Assembly: GCF_047511655.1 (NCBI RefSeq)
Contig: NC_133398.1
Span: 107,400,332 to 107,464,331 of the forward strand
Source of the DNA: Castor canadensis
Lineage: Eukaryota > Chordata > Mammalia > Rodentia > Castoridae
Direction of reading: 5' to 3'
Length of the DNA: 64,000 nucleotides
In this document: in pieces, positions 12,501-24,445 of the stretch
Layout of the letters: every line of letters begins with the position of its first letter
Position numbering within the stretch: the first letter of the stretch is position 1
Position numbers and translations under genes: made by a program
Notes under the pieces: model-generated
Databases searched by the model: none
What the model was told of the DNA's origin: nothing
Seen by the model: the letters and a program-made list of their open reading frames with translations, nothing else

Positions 12501-15110
12501 CTTGCATAAGCATCCTAAACTTATCATAGAGCTGAAAGGCTTTCAGTGTTTCAATTGCTGAGAAAGCACAACGACAGGATAGAAGAAGCACATATCTGTT
12601 TAGTCTTAGACAAAATAACTTCTCAAATGATCAAAATGTGTAACATGCAGAATTTGGTAGAGTGTGACTCACAGATTGAGGCAGCAAATCAAAAAGAAAC
12701 AATATGAAGACTGAACTGGCAAACCCTTTTTTCCATTTTTCTCATCTATCAGTTATCCATAGGCTCTGGTAAAAGTGAGTATTTTTAGCAAAAGCAGTTT
12801 CTGCAAAATAACCTGGGCAACTATTGTTATAATCTACACATCACAGGTGTTATCTTGCAGCAATGCTAGTAGGCAAATAGTAATGTATTACTTATCTGAG
12901 TGAACTCCAAAATTATTGTTTATTAATGTAAATAATATCAAGTGAAACTAGAGGATTATTTAGTTTGTTTCTCTTGGTAGTAATTTCCCCTGGTCTTTCT
13001 CATTTGTGTAGATATCTCAAACTCCACTAGTTTTAGCTTGTTCTAGTCATAAGGGCTCCAAGTCTGTAAACATTCTGGCCTTGTGGTAATCTGATGGGTT
13101 ATGACAAAACTGTTGAAATCACGATTTTCATGCGTTATAGTTAGGGGTCTAGAATTTATTTGCCTTTGCTTCTCTTGGAGTGATTCCTACCTGTTTCATG
13201 GAGATCCCAGAAGACATAGGTACATTTTTGCTGTAAATTTTCCTCAAAGGTCATAGGATAAGAGGGTGCTGATGAATGTGTAGCTCCTCTGGTTTGCCTT
13301 TGCTGCTCTGGAAAAGAAGGGAGAGTACCAAGTCCTGCTGATCAGCAGCTGATTCCAACATTTCCTCTGCAGAATTTAGTTGCTAGTATGGCATAATATG
13401 TTTTAGAAAGAATTCATTTTCTTTCCTTTCCATTGCCCATCAGGAAATGACCACTCTTTTTGACTTGTCCACAGGAAAACATCAGGACTTCAAGGTTATA
13501 AGACTACAGCATCAGCTATAGTGTTTCCCCATAAAACAACCTGAAAAGAATGAAGGGAAGAAGCTCTTGCTTGACATCACATTGTCCCAAATAGGAGGAA
13601 ACAAGTCCTTGGCATGAGCCTACCACCCTGCTTTCACAATACTCTCCATAGCCAGTCTCCAAGGCCTTCCTTCACATACCCCTTACTATGGCTACTCCTC
13701 CCATGTCTAAGGCAGGTTATACTGAATCCATGGGATACAGAGAACATGTGAAATAAGGGACCAGGAAAGAAAGGGAAAGAGTAATCACCTTTCTAGAATA
13801 GAAAGTTACTTCCTAGAGGGGGAAGGAAGGGAGAAATGGTAATTAACAAAATGCCATTCACCTAAATCATACTTTTACTGAATTTTTACTTTATCTCTTA
13901 GGATATTAAACTTCTCAAGGATCAGTAGAGAAGATCAAATGTTAAAAAGTAATATTAACATGGCTTCATGTATGAAGTTCTAATGCAGTCATCATCCCAT
14001 GTGATACTCTAAAGGACAGGGTGGACTAAAAATGCAAGTAGTAACTAAAAAAGGAGACTGAGCACCCTCAAATTAAAGGACTTTATGAAATATCAGGAGA
14101 TGGAAGTTGTGACTCCAGAGTACTCTGTAATCCTTCCTAGACACTTTACATGACCACAGAGTGAACAGCACACACTGCTCAAAACCATCACTGCTTCCTA
14201 CACAAGGGTGGGCAGAGCCAGGACACAGAAATGTCTCTGATCTGACTGCTTTCCAGTGAGCATCTGCTCTGAGGCACAGACTGTGTCTATCCGCTGACTT
14301 TCTTGGATGGATCGGGACTTCATGGAAGAGGCAAGAGAGGTTCTTTTTTGAGAGATAATGGCAGAGAAGGAAATCTTTATCTTTAAATGTTTTATTTTGG
14401 TTTCTCCTTTTTCCTCTGCCCTGTCACTGAGAGCAAAAGGAAAAAATGAGGGACTGGATCTCATTTCACTTGCTCCTTTAGGAAATTCAGGCATTTGTTA
14501 ACCAAAAGTATATGACTTTCCATTTTAATTCATACAGTTCATTTCTTTTATGAATTTTTTAAAGGTAATCGAATAGCTTCAATTTTTACTTCATTGAAAA
14601 CTTTAAAGAAGGGTTTTGACTGTGAGATCCGCACTTGGGGTTCTCAGTCAGAAGTCCTTTGCTCAAGGAGGACATAGAATCTATAGCCAACAATCACATT
14701 TGTGCTTCCTCAGGGGACCCTGTGCCTTAGGGACTGAGCTCAGGCTTCAGGCTCTTCTCAGAGGCCCTCATAGGTCAACACTGCTCTCCTGACCAGACCA
14801 ACACAAAGGAAGTCTTTGTGGAGGCACATCTTACACTGGGATGGGACTCAAGATCAAGTGTCAGGAACAACTGTTTTCCTTCAGAAAAGTCAAATTCTGT
14901 AGCTAAGCCGATCAGTACCACAGAATCATTGTTTGAAATTTTATCCTGGAAATCTCCAGCACAGGCAGAGCAGTAGTCTGTGGACTTCAGATGAAATCTT
15001 AGTCCTCCCTGAACACCTCCCCTTACCTGACATATCACCATAAAGAGTGGTATTTTATCCTGTCATTAGATTTCCAGTCTCTGGTGTCTCTTGTGGCAAC
15101 TAAATTCATT
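9540..15110 (-). pseudogene. SPATA31 family pseudogene, copy A (SPATA31E-like)
   Basis: SPATA31 proteins are testis proteins; knockouts in mouse point to a role in late spermatogenesis, but no biochemical activity is established. This minus-strand locus is collinear with copy C (28.84-34.56 kb) from end to end, at lower coding integrity. Recognisable coding blocks are about 12,128-11,841 (a Gln/Pro-rich stretch after the pseudo-LFNG region, PQFQFQHLTQVQFQANLQ), 11,296-11,093 (LENALEVHLDKTFEEINDG, like the family's conserved LEKALKVHL block), about 10,850-10,740, and 9,950-9,545 (the C-terminal block around GQPL and the tail). These fall in different frames with stops between them, and no open frame exceeds 100 residues across a roughly 3.4 kb exon that should be continuous. 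Homology to copy C extends upstream to about 15,110 over the presumed small 5' exons and 5' flank, but I could not define those exons or find the family's N-terminal membrane segment. A GA microsatellite lies just beyond the 3' end. Confidence 0.75.
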
Positions 15111-16060
15111 TGTAATGTGAGAATAGAAATGAGAAAAAGCAATGAGACCAGCCACAATAGAGCATTTCTCTTGGGGGCTCATACACAGTTCCTTACCTTT
15201 TGAATGTCTTTATTTTGCCAGAGGGTTGGTTAAAAAAACTGTTTCAATACCAGGTAACATTGATATAGAATAAGCAACCCCCCTCTACTCAGAAAGGTAG
15301 AGATGGGACAATATCCAAGTAATGATCAAGTCAAAGTTCAGTGATGGGTCAGTATGGCTATTCTGAAAAGAGAATATTCTTTTTTGGCTGTGTGGCAAGG
15401 GCTGCCAGAAGCAACTGAGAGCTGAGGGTCTTGTTTAGATCCCATCAGCTTTCCCTGGCCTACTTACAGGTACATGAAATATCAACGGGAATTTGAAGGA
15501 AAGCAAAGGAGCCACAGTTCTGCAGGAGGTGGCTGTAATGACTTGAGACGATGGCATTGATCCTTCTAAGGAAAACATGTTTCTCATGCTGTCAGCAGAC
15601 TACCAAGGAAGAGAGGAGAATAAGCTGAAGCATAAATATTACTATTCCTAGAAGATGTCCTTCAAGAAAAGAAGGCTTTGTCTTGGTTGTGTTTATAGAA
15701 ATCTTTGGAATATTTGATCCCTTCCAAATTTCATATTAATCTAAGTCACAGGCAATGATGTAGACACTATAGATTACTGTATTCAACTACAAACTCCATG
15801 CAGTAGTAGAAAATAGTATCTTGTCTTGGAGTTTCCATAATATATAAATAATGATGACAGTGCAAAGATTGTAAAAGAGCCATCAGGCTGCAAATGTGAC
15901 TTACTTAATAGGCAGACTAAATCTAAACCCAAGACTGTTGGAAAGAGCTGCTATGAGATAAATTTACATAAACAAATCAGGTACTTCCAGTGAGTGGAAT
16001 TAAATGTTTTTTTAATACTTCATTTACCCCTTTGTACCATTAATGCATGCTAATAAAATT
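15111..16060. other. Anonymous sequence upstream of SPATA31 copy A
   Basis: No gene or repeat was recognised. It would be 5' flank of copy A if that gene were transcribed from the minus strand; similarity to copy C's flank is lost here. Confidence 0.5.
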
Positions 16061-18060
16061 AAAAAGAAAAGAAATATATTAATTTTCTTTGATTAATACA
16101 TAATATTTGTACATATTACCAGTTAATACATAATATTTGTACATATTACCAGTACAATGTGATATCTTGATTCATATATACATTAGGTAATGATCAACTT
16201 AGGATAGTGAGTACATCCATCACCTTAAATTTGAATCATTTCTTTATGGTGAGCATATTCAAAATCCTCCCTTCTATTTTGAGAGATGCAATGTGCTACT
16301 ATTAACTGTATTCATAAATTGTACCATAAGATACCAGAACTCACTCTTTCTGTTTTACATTGTACCCACTGACCAACCCCTCCCCATCTTCCCTTTCTCC
16401 TTCTCACCCAGGCTCTAGTTACCACTATTCTACCCTCAATTTCTATGTGGTAAACTTTTTTAGATCCCACATGTGAGTGAGATCAGACAGTGTTTGTCTT
16501 TCAGGGTCTGATTTACTTTACTTAATATAATGTCCTTCAGGTTCACCCATATTGTAAACTAATGGGTTATGTTTCACTTAAACATCAGAAAAGTACTCCA
16601 TTGTGTGTGTGGAGTGTGAATACCACATTTTCTTTATTCATGCTTTGATAGACACTTGTGCTAATTTTATATTCTGGCCATTGTGAACAGCGCTGCAATA
16701 AACATAGGAGTTCAAGTGTCTCTTCGACATGCTGACTCATTTCCTTTCCATATAAATCCCAAAGTGGGATTGCTGGATCACATGATAGTTCTATTGTGAT
16801 TCAGGAATATGAAAGTGATTTTAGCAGTATGGAAGTTTCTCAAAAAAACATTTTCCATAATGGCTGATCTTCTTTACCAACAGTGTTGGTCAACTATAAG
16901 ACCTCCCCTTTTTCCACATACTCATTATCATTTGTTATTTTTTGTCTTATTTCATTGTGGTTTTGATTTACATTTCCCTGATGGTTAGTGATGTCAAACA
17001 TTTTTTCATGGAGCTGTTGACCATTTTTATGTTTAAAAATATCTACTCAGATATTTAGCCCATCTTTAATTGGATCATACTGTTTTATGCTGTGGAGTTA
17101 TTTAAGTTACTTATAAGCTCTGGATATTAACCTCCTGTCCTGTCAGATGAGTAATTTGCTGATATCTTTTTCCATTCTGTAGATTGTCTCTTGGCTCTGT
17201 TGATGGCTTCTTTGCTGTGTGGAAACTTTTTAGTTTAATATAATCCCATTTGTCAATTTCAGCTTTTGCTGCCTGAACTTGTGGGGTTATATCCAAAAAT
17301 TCTTGTCCAAACTAATGTTCTAAAACATCCCCTGTATGTTTTCTTCTAGTAGTTTCACAGTTTTTGGATCTTACATTTAAGCACTTAATACTTTTTGTTG
17401 TTACTGTTGGTTTTTTTGTTTGTTTTTGCAGTGGCATCAGGTTTGTTAGACAGGCAAGTGTTGTACCACTGAGTTACACCTGAGCAGCTAAGCCCATAAT
17501 TCATTTTTAAAGAGATAGATATCCCCATTGGTGTTCTTGGGTCCTTATCAAATACCAGTTGGCTGTAATATGTAGGGTTATTTATGAGCTTTCTATTGTG
17601 TTTCATTGTTTTCTGTGTCTCTGTTTATGACAGTACAATGCCTTATTGGTTACTATAGCTTTGCAGTGTATTTTGAAATAAGGGGACATAATGCTTCCTA
17701 TTTTGTTCTTTTTACTCAAGATAGCTTTGGCTATTTGGGAATTTTTATGGCTCCATATAAATTTTTAAATTATTTTTTCCTAGTTCTGTGAAGAATGACA
17801 TTGGTATTTTTATGGGAATTGCATTGAATCTGCAGATCACATTGAGTAGTATGAACATTTTTAAAGTATCAACTCTTACCATCCATAAACAAAAGCTGTC
17901 TTTCCATTCACTTGTATCTTCTCCAATTCCTTTCACCAATGTTTTTGTAGTTTTTAATTGTATAGTTCTTTTACGTCTTTCCTTAAATGTATTCCTAGGC
18001 ATTTTATTTTTGTAGCTATTGTAAATAAAATTGTTTGCTTGGTTTCTATTTTAGATAGTT
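16061..18060 (-). mobile_element. L1 3' half (ORF2 C-terminus and 3' UTR)
   Basis: The plus strand is the complement of an old L1. The 3' UTR occupies about 16,061-16,480, with a perfect 30-bp tandem duplication at 16,093-16,152. The ORF2 C-terminal region follows: minus-strand frames 17,296-17,111 ([18 protein letters not shown]) and 18,002-17,745 ([19 protein letters not shown]) are recognisable L1 ORF2 pieces in different frames. A minus-strand ID-type SINE interrupts it at about 17,395-17,500. Confidence 0.85.
17395..17500 (-). repeat. ID-type SINE inside L1
   Basis: A T-rich tail complement followed by a tRNA-like body (gttagacaggcaagtgttgtaccactgagttacacc) interrupts the L1 ORF2 text, which resumes on both sides. 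Confidence 0.75.
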
Positions 18061-18092
18061 TACTAATAGTATATAGAAAAGGTAAATGAAGA

Positions 18093-18180
18093 GATTGGGG
18101 ATGTAGCTCAGTGGTAGAGTGCTTGCCTAGCATGCATGAGGTTTTGTGTTCAATCCCCAGCATAATAGCAAAAACAATGG
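18093..18180 (+). repeat. ID SINE (tRNA-Ala/BC1-like)
   Basis: It reads ggggatgtagctcagtggtagagtgcttgcctagcatgca and then gttcaatccccag, the rodent ID core with intact-looking A and B box positions, and ends in an A-rich tail. It differs from the more numerous 'ggctcaagtggtagag' SINE of this window. Confidence 0.9.
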
Positions 18181-18538
18181 ACAACAAAAAGTTAATGAAG
18201 ATATGGAGTATACTGATGCCAGCAGATGTTTTTTTAATTAGTGGTTCTTCCTGAAAAAGGGAATGAATATACATATATATTAGAGACAGTGGCCTTAACT
18301 CAGCCCAATGAAAAAAAAAGAGACGATAGCCCCCTCTTTCCTAAACCCCACACATGATGGCCTCATCAAACATGTCCAGGAATTAAATAATTCTTCTTTA
18401 AACACACATAGATAATCTGCTTTACAGAAAACCAAATTTTAGCTATAATGAAAGTCTTCTAAACGGTAGTATTTTCAAATACTATCATTATTTGAAAGTC
18501 ATTATGTAAACCACTTTCCTTAAAAATAATAAATAAAC
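18181..18538. other. Anonymous sequence
   Basis: Nothing recognised. Confidence 0.5.
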
Positions 18539-18622
18539 AAGGTCTGGGGGCATGGCTCAAGCAGTAGAGCTCCTGCCTAGTAGCACACAGCCCTGAGTTC
18601 AAACCCCAGTACCCAAAAAAAG
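18539..18622 (+). repeat. tRNA-derived SINE
   Basis: It reads ggggcatggctcaagcagtagagc...gagttcaaaccccagtaccc, then an A tail: the simple, non-dimeric form of the window's dominant SINE. Confidence 0.9.
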
Positions 18623-20020
18623 TGAATGGATTAAAATAGTTCCACATTATCTGTGTTCGTGATATACATATAATGTTCACATATGTGCATATGTTATACA
18701 AAAATGTGTGATATGTATTTATGTGTGTAATCAAGATACCTGTGCCTTTGATGTATCACAATATTTATCTATATCTGACAAACAAGGGATAACAGTAATT
18801 CTGTATTTATTTAAATTCTTTCTCTTCAAGATAATTGGATCAATTCTTATAATATCTCCTTAAAAGGAGCATGAAGTCAAAATCTTTGCAATAGTAAACT
18901 GTTTGGACAGGACTCATCAAGTCTATCTACAGCCAGGCTAAAAGTAAAAACTCTATTTCACTGCCTGTTGGCTCAGATTATTCACATAGGATTTCAGTCT
19001 TAGAAGTTCCCAGGAGTTACTGAAGTGTGTCTTATGGGAGTTCATGAACAGTCCTCCCTGATACCAAATGTTGGTTCCCCAGGTTCTTCCCACCCTAAAT
19101 CCTTTTGCTGATATCTGCTGCTGGAGAAATAATGTGAGGGCATCTTACTGAATTCAGTGCAGCAGAAGTTTGCCCTGAAGTTGTGGATGTCTATGGAAAG
19201 ATGTTGCCTCTTGTTGCTGGCAATGCTGCCTGCAAAACCTTGAGAACAAAATGATGCTAATTTTCTCCAATGTTCTGAAACAGCCATGTGCTTCCAGCAG
19301 AAGTGAGGAGGCTGTGTGGCTTCTCCATGTTTTGAAAATTTTTACTACAAAACACTGAAGTAGAGAAGGGTTCACCAGTATGTCTCACAAAGGTTTAAGA
19401 AAAGAGCTACCTGGGGATTGTCTACACTCCCTGTCTCTCTTCCTGAAATGCTCAAATATCCATGGGACCAATCCAAGGAGTTCCTCTGAAAAACAGATCT
19501 GCGTTATATAATTTTTTCTCCCTGGGCTCCCATTTCAAGTATGTACTTCCTCAGATTCCTCCAACCCAAATAAAAAGAAATACAAAGAAAAATTTTATGA
19601 AATTGGTCCATCAAAAGTGTCTTTTGGCAGTCTGCCCACCACTTCATTACACATCCTCCAGACAGTCAAAATCCCTAATGTAAAGACCCCAGCTATAGAA
19701 AGAAATTCAAAACTAAGCAAATCCCACCAGAGAACACCTCATCTCAGGTGTAAACAAGTCCAAGTCTAAAGCAGCTGTAGGTGGATGGGTGTGTATGAAG
19801 CCCTTCTGTGAAGAGGTATCCATACCAGAAGGATTCCCAAATGGTGACTCCTCACCAAAAGACAATGGAAGGGAATTGTTAGGTATAACTTAACAGCAGT
19901 AGCTGTAGGAATGAGCAGAGGCCTTGTTGATGAAGGATGTTGAGCCTGAGGAAGGAACCCTGAGGTATGTTTTCCACCTGTCAATCTATCATCAGAAACA
20001 GTTTATCTTGTCACAAATGA
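18623..20020. other. Anonymous sequence
   Basis: No gene recognised. The stretch 18,960-19,480 has 70-80 codon minus-strand frames and an evenly mixed base composition that could be an old LTR, but I cannot name one. Confidence 0.5.
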
Positions 20021-20225
20021 GAGGATTTCATTCTTCTTTATGGCTGGATACTATCCCATTGTGTATATGTACCACGTTTTCTTTATCCACTTATCAGGCA
20101 CTGGATTGTTTCCATTTCTTGGCTGTTGTGAATAGTGCTGCAGTGAACATGGGCATGCATACTGTACATATTACTGGACTACCATGTAATTTTTTGATAT
20201 GTGTGTATATTTTGCAATGTTAACA
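20021..20225 (-). mobile_element. L1 ORF2 3' fragment
   Basis: It reads ttcattcttctttatggctgg, cccattgtgtatatgtaccac and gtgaatagtgctgcagtgaac, the same L1 segment as at 60.15-60.3 and 61.1-61.25 kb. Only about 200 bases are present. Confidence 0.85.
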
Positions 20226-21825
20226 CAGATTAAATAAGATATATTTCAATGTTTTTTCTCACTAGGTCCTTAGAAGAATTCTGAGAGACAAGTATTTTTA
20301 TTATTTTTATTTTACAAATCAAAGAAATAAAGAGTTAAATTGGAACTTTACCTTCTAATATATTGCTGTAGAACTCTAAAGAAAAGTATATTCCTATCTA
20401 TGGGGTCCTGGCAAGAATAAATGTTCGTAAGAAATCCTGTTCTCCTCAATTAGATTTTAAGTCTTCTGTGGTCAGTAACCATATTTGCCTTATATGGAGA
20501 TTGCTTAGTAAATGTTCCCTGCCTTGAATTAAATCAATTCAAAGAGATAAGTTGTTAGAGAAAGTAATTCCATATTTAGCACAGAAATCATAATGTGCTT
20601 ATCAGAAAATCTAAGCAGTACTCCAAATTAAAAAGAGAAGATTGGATTCTTATTCTGGGTCCCTTCTGCTATGCCTGTCTATCTTGCAGGGAGCAGATCA
20701 ATTACAAATCCCTATTCACATACAGGAAAACACATGTACATGACTCCAAGAGAATCATGAAGAATAAGATTTGTCAGCTCATCAGAAGATTAGTTATTAT
20801 GTACAAGATACATTTAGATTACTCATGTGATTTGTGATATTCTGGAGGTTAGTCAAGGATTGAAGCAACAAAGCAAGTGATTGACCTGGAGAAAACCCAT
20901 GGAAACCCTGTGCAGAGCCTTGTGACATTTTCCTTTATCCTTGCCTCATCCCACCCTCAGGGCTGGGGTGACCTTGAAGATATGAAGCAATGGGCACAAA
21001 GTAGGCACCTGATTCTTTGTCCTAAAGGAGTCTGGCTTGTTTCCACTTGTCTGGTAGCCCCTGGAGGATTGATGCTTTTCCTTCCCCTCACCCACAAGTC
21101 TCTCAGGAGAGAAGCAGTCACTCAGATAAGTTCCCTCAACAACACTGGAAGGCAGGCCTAGGGCCCTGCTGCCCAATGTGAAAGTCCTGCAGTGGTCTCC
21201 CCTGCACATCACAAGCGTTTAGCCTCCCTCTCCTCTGGGACAGTAGTGGGAGTGATGAGCCTTGGCTTCTCTGGCAGACACAGTGCTTCGTGAAGCCTCA
21301 CTAAGGGCCTGTACCCCATCCACCGGCTCTAGGACTGACTACTTCACCACCTTCCCTGAACCTCCATCTTGCCTCCCAGTACACCATGCTCTCCAACTTG
21401 CCCTGATCCTAACTTCTAGAAGGGTTGCCAAACAAAGAGCCTGACTCCAGGCTCAAGTTCAAACCCAACCAGATGAGAACCTGTGACCATCAGAACAAGG
21501 GTATCAAAAAGCTAGTGGTTGCCTGTACTTCATAAATGAGCAGGGGGCGCTCAGTGCAATGGGTGAGTAGCTGGCGGTACCCACAAGGATGGATTGCCCC
21601 AAGAAGACAACTGGAGCCTGAGGAGGAGCCCCAAGTAGAATGCACAGAGACCTCTACTCTGTTAGATGAAATGTGTAATGCGAGGCTCAATATTCCTTGT
21701 TTACTTAAGACATTGTTCTCATCAGAGGGTACATGACCATCAACACCTAGGGGCTTTTACATCAAGGACTAGATTATTTCATTGAAGAAACTTTTCCTTA
21801 CTGTAAGATCTGGAGATGCAATTTT
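20226..21825. other. Anonymous sequence with evenly mixed composition
   Basis: No gene recognised. 20,870-21,730 is the least A/T-rich part of this interval and has overlapping 60-94 codon frames on both strands, but none resembles a known family and no splice-supported chain could be built. It may include diverged 3' flank of SPATA31 copy B. Confidence 0.5.
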
Positions 21826-22510
21826 TTTTGTTTGCACAAAAGAGTCCTCTCTGCATGCAATGCCTTCAGCAATTTTGAGGGTAGCTGGAGGCACCTGCAT
21901 GCCTGTATGCAGGCTCTCTGTAACTGGGGAAAGGAGATGATTCTAATCATCATAACTGTCCCCTGAAGACCTCAACCTCCTGGGAAGGTCTGGTCCTATC
22001 TCTGATCTGTTTAACGCTTAGGGAAAAAAAATTGGCCAGAAGAAACAGCTTCTTGGTTGCAGGACCAGGGATTTGACACCTTCCCTTGCTGTAAGTCAGT
22101 GGCAGCATGATAGTGGAGGGTGGTTCATTATCATGTTGTGTGAGCCTGCATTTCCTCCTTCTACTGACTCAACTCCAAGGCCTCTGGTTCCTACCTACCT
22201 TCCAAGTTCTCTTCCAGGAACTTCCCTATACTGTCATAAGCTCATGGACTTTAGGAGGACTTCAGCTCATAAAGAGAGCTCTGTCTTTCTTGGTACTGCC
22301 CTTTCCTGTGCTTTTTTCTACTGGAATTAAGCCACTGAAAAAATTGCCTCATTTTTTTTTCTGGAGGAAACTTATAAGAAGTTTTTTTCTTCTGTTACAG
22401 GAACTTGAAAGCATTTTCTAATTCCTTGTCCTTGATAGGATGAATCTTCCTTATGTCTCTGCATGTCCATAAACCTGACTCTTATTCCACAATTACCAAA
22501 GCCTATAAAT
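21826..22510 (-). pseudogene. SPATA31 family pseudogene, copy B (C-terminal fragment)
   Basis: This minus-strand segment aligns by eye with 28,700-29,320 of copy C and 9,560-9,960 of copy A. It covers only the last part of the large exon and its 3' flank. Shared landmarks on the plus strand are the gggaaggtctggtcctatct stretch near 21,980, the caagttctcttccaggaactt stretch near 22,205 and the ccactgaaaaaattgcctca stretch near 22,331. Similarity fades by about 22,510, and nothing resembling the rest of the gene lies between 22.5 and 27 kb. It has no usable minus-strand reading frame. It is a truncated duplicate or the remnant of a third gene. Confidence 0.7.
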
Positions 22511-22925
22511 GTTTTTTCATGCCAATCTTGTTTCCATCTATTGTGCATAAGTATGTTCTTTATGTGATAAATATCAAAACAATATAAGAGCACTGCACAG
22601 GGCACATAGATTACCAGCTAAGGTGTGGATAGCAAATATTTATGAGAACATTTGCACTTTAATCATAGTTTCAAAGATGGTATACACTACACATGTCAAA
22701 TGATAATCATGAAAGTTCAGTTGTATAATTATTTGCCAAATGAATTGGTGAATGATTGTCAGTAGTGCTGATGAAAAGTTCCCATCTGTTGGTTTATCAT
22801 TCCCCTGTTGTGGTTTAGCACATAGGCACAATGGGTAAGAAGAGGGGAGAAGTTTATGAATTGAAAACATTTTGAAGAAATATGAAAGAGAATGTACTGA
22901 GAAAACAAACATGTATAATACATGG
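22511..22925. other. Anonymous sequence
   Basis: No gene or repeat recognised between SPATA31 copy B and the GA microsatellite. Confidence 0.5.
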
Positions 22926-22956
22926 AGAGGGAAAGAGAGAGGGAGGGAGAGAGAGA

Positions 22957-23011
<55 letters not shown>
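22926..23011. repeat. GA microsatellite
   Basis: A run of GA with a few GG interruptions in its first half, pure in its second half. Poly-Ser/Leu and poly-Arg/Glu frames across it are artefacts. Confidence 0.95.
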
Positions 23012-23014
<3 letters not shown>

Positions 23015-23345
23015 ACTGATCTGTCCCAAGTGCTTGGAAGACTTCCTGGCACAAAGTCATCACTGTAGGAATGGTCAGTTAGGAATGACCATTAATTGTA
23101 GGTGACAATATTGCTACCAGTATATTCTGTTGCTTTAACCAAAAGGAGTCAGCCTCATTTTAGAAGACAGTTCAAAGACAATTAGAACTTGGATTTCATC
23201 AGGAAGGAAAAATGAAAGAAGTTTAAAGTTGACTGTTAGAAGTAAAGTTTGTGTTTAAGGATAGAACATGAAGTTTTCCTTGAAGAAGGAAGAAATAAAG
23301 AGAAACAGTTATACAGACAAGGAAAACATTTGAAATGTTTTTAGT

Positions 23346-23445
23346 TTTGGTTTTTGTTGTTTTTCAGTGCTGGAAATTGAGACCAGTGCCTCAAGAGTGT
23401 TAAGCACGTGCTACACCACTGAGTCACATCCCCTGCCCTGAATAT
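23346..23445 (-). repeat. ID-type SINE
   Basis: The plus strand reads tttttcagtgctggaaattgagaccagtgcctc...ctacaccactgagtcacatcccc, the complement of a diverged ID body with its tail at the left. Confidence 0.8.
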
Positions 23446-23815
23446 GATGAAGAATTGACATACCAAGCACATAAGCCAGAAGGATAGAGGGTAAGATGTC
23501 AGAATATCAGATTGTATTTTTTTTAGGATGCAATGATCTTCCAGGTAAAAACTTCTAGGGTGGAAGCACCTGATCTGGAATAAGATAAAAGGTCCTAAGA
23601 TAAGGAGGGGGAAGTTCAGTTTATTAGATGACCTATCCACCTGAATGTTGAACATTCCAACTGGCTCTTCTTACTTCAGGCTCCCTTCCCTAAACCCTAT
23701 CCCAAGTCTGTTTCCTCTGAAGGAGGAAATGGCAGTCAATGGCATCATTCTGTGCAAGAAAATAGAAATGATGGCAGTGAGAAAAAGTACTATAGTAGAC
23801 ATCAGGCATTTTATT
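23446..23815. other. Anonymous sequence
   Basis: Nothing recognised. Confidence 0.5.
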
Positions 23816-23925
23816 TGTCTTGTTTTGCTTTGTTTTTTGCAATACTGGGGTTTGAACTCTGGGCTTCATGCTTGAAAGACAGATGCCCTACCACTTGAGC
23901 CATGCCCTCACCCCCTAGACAACTA
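23816..23925 (-). repeat. tRNA-derived SINE
   Basis: The plus strand reads tttttgcaatactggggtttgaactctgggcttc...taccacttgagccatgccc, the complement of the dominant SINE. Confidence 0.9.
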
Positions 23926-24109
23926 TTTTGTTTCTCTTCCACTTTGTCATTCAGCATTCACTCAACTTCTGGAATTACTCCTCTAATGCTTTCTGTAGAA
24001 CTTACCCATTCTCAGTTTCAGACCTGAGCAAATAGAGATGTCTTTCCCCAACATTCTTATTTTAAGGATGGTATGTAACCCAGACTTAGTCAGAACAATC
24101 ATTTCTGGC

Positions 24110-24445
24110 AACACAGATTGGTTAGGAATGGCCATGTGATCCAGTGGGAGACAATAAAAAACCATTGGAATTTCTAAGGGACTAGTGGGAGAGGCAAAGC
24201 ATGTTCACCTACGCGTCAAGCTTAGACAAAACAGCTATGAACTTGCCAACCATAAAGTCTTATGATGAAGCAGCCCAGAAAATAGAGTCAAGAAATGAAT
24301 AGAAAATGAATCCTGATGGCACTTATTGGGGCCCAGCAGGAACCCTGCTGCCTGTGGCTAGTCTTACTCCCAGACCTTTTCAGCTGCCCCTAGTCAACAG
24401 ATTCTCTTTCTTATTTAAGTCAGTTGAATTGTGTTTTCTGTCATT
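24110..24445 (+). mobile_element. Possible MaLR-type LTR remnant
   Basis: The right part (cttttcagctgcccctagtcaacagattctctttcttatttaagtcagttgaattgtgttttctgtca) has the layout of an old MaLR-like LTR end, in which a 'gccaataaattc...taagccagtttgagtt...ttctgtca' pattern is usual. It is strongly diverged and its boundaries are guesses. Confidence 0.4.

Noticed and set aside
18093-18180. Possible tRNA gene
   Set aside because: It has tRNA-like A and B boxes, but the sequence and A-rich tail are those of an ID SINE, not a foldable mature tRNA gene.
20877-21212. Possible unknown small gene with frames on both strands (94 and 88 codons)
   Set aside because: No family resemblance, no splice-supported extension and no conserved-looking motif; the two frames are mutual shadows.
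22640-23105. Overlapping 77-129 codon frames with Ser-Leu or Arg-Glu runs
   Set aside because: Artefact of the GA microsatellite at 22,926-23,011.
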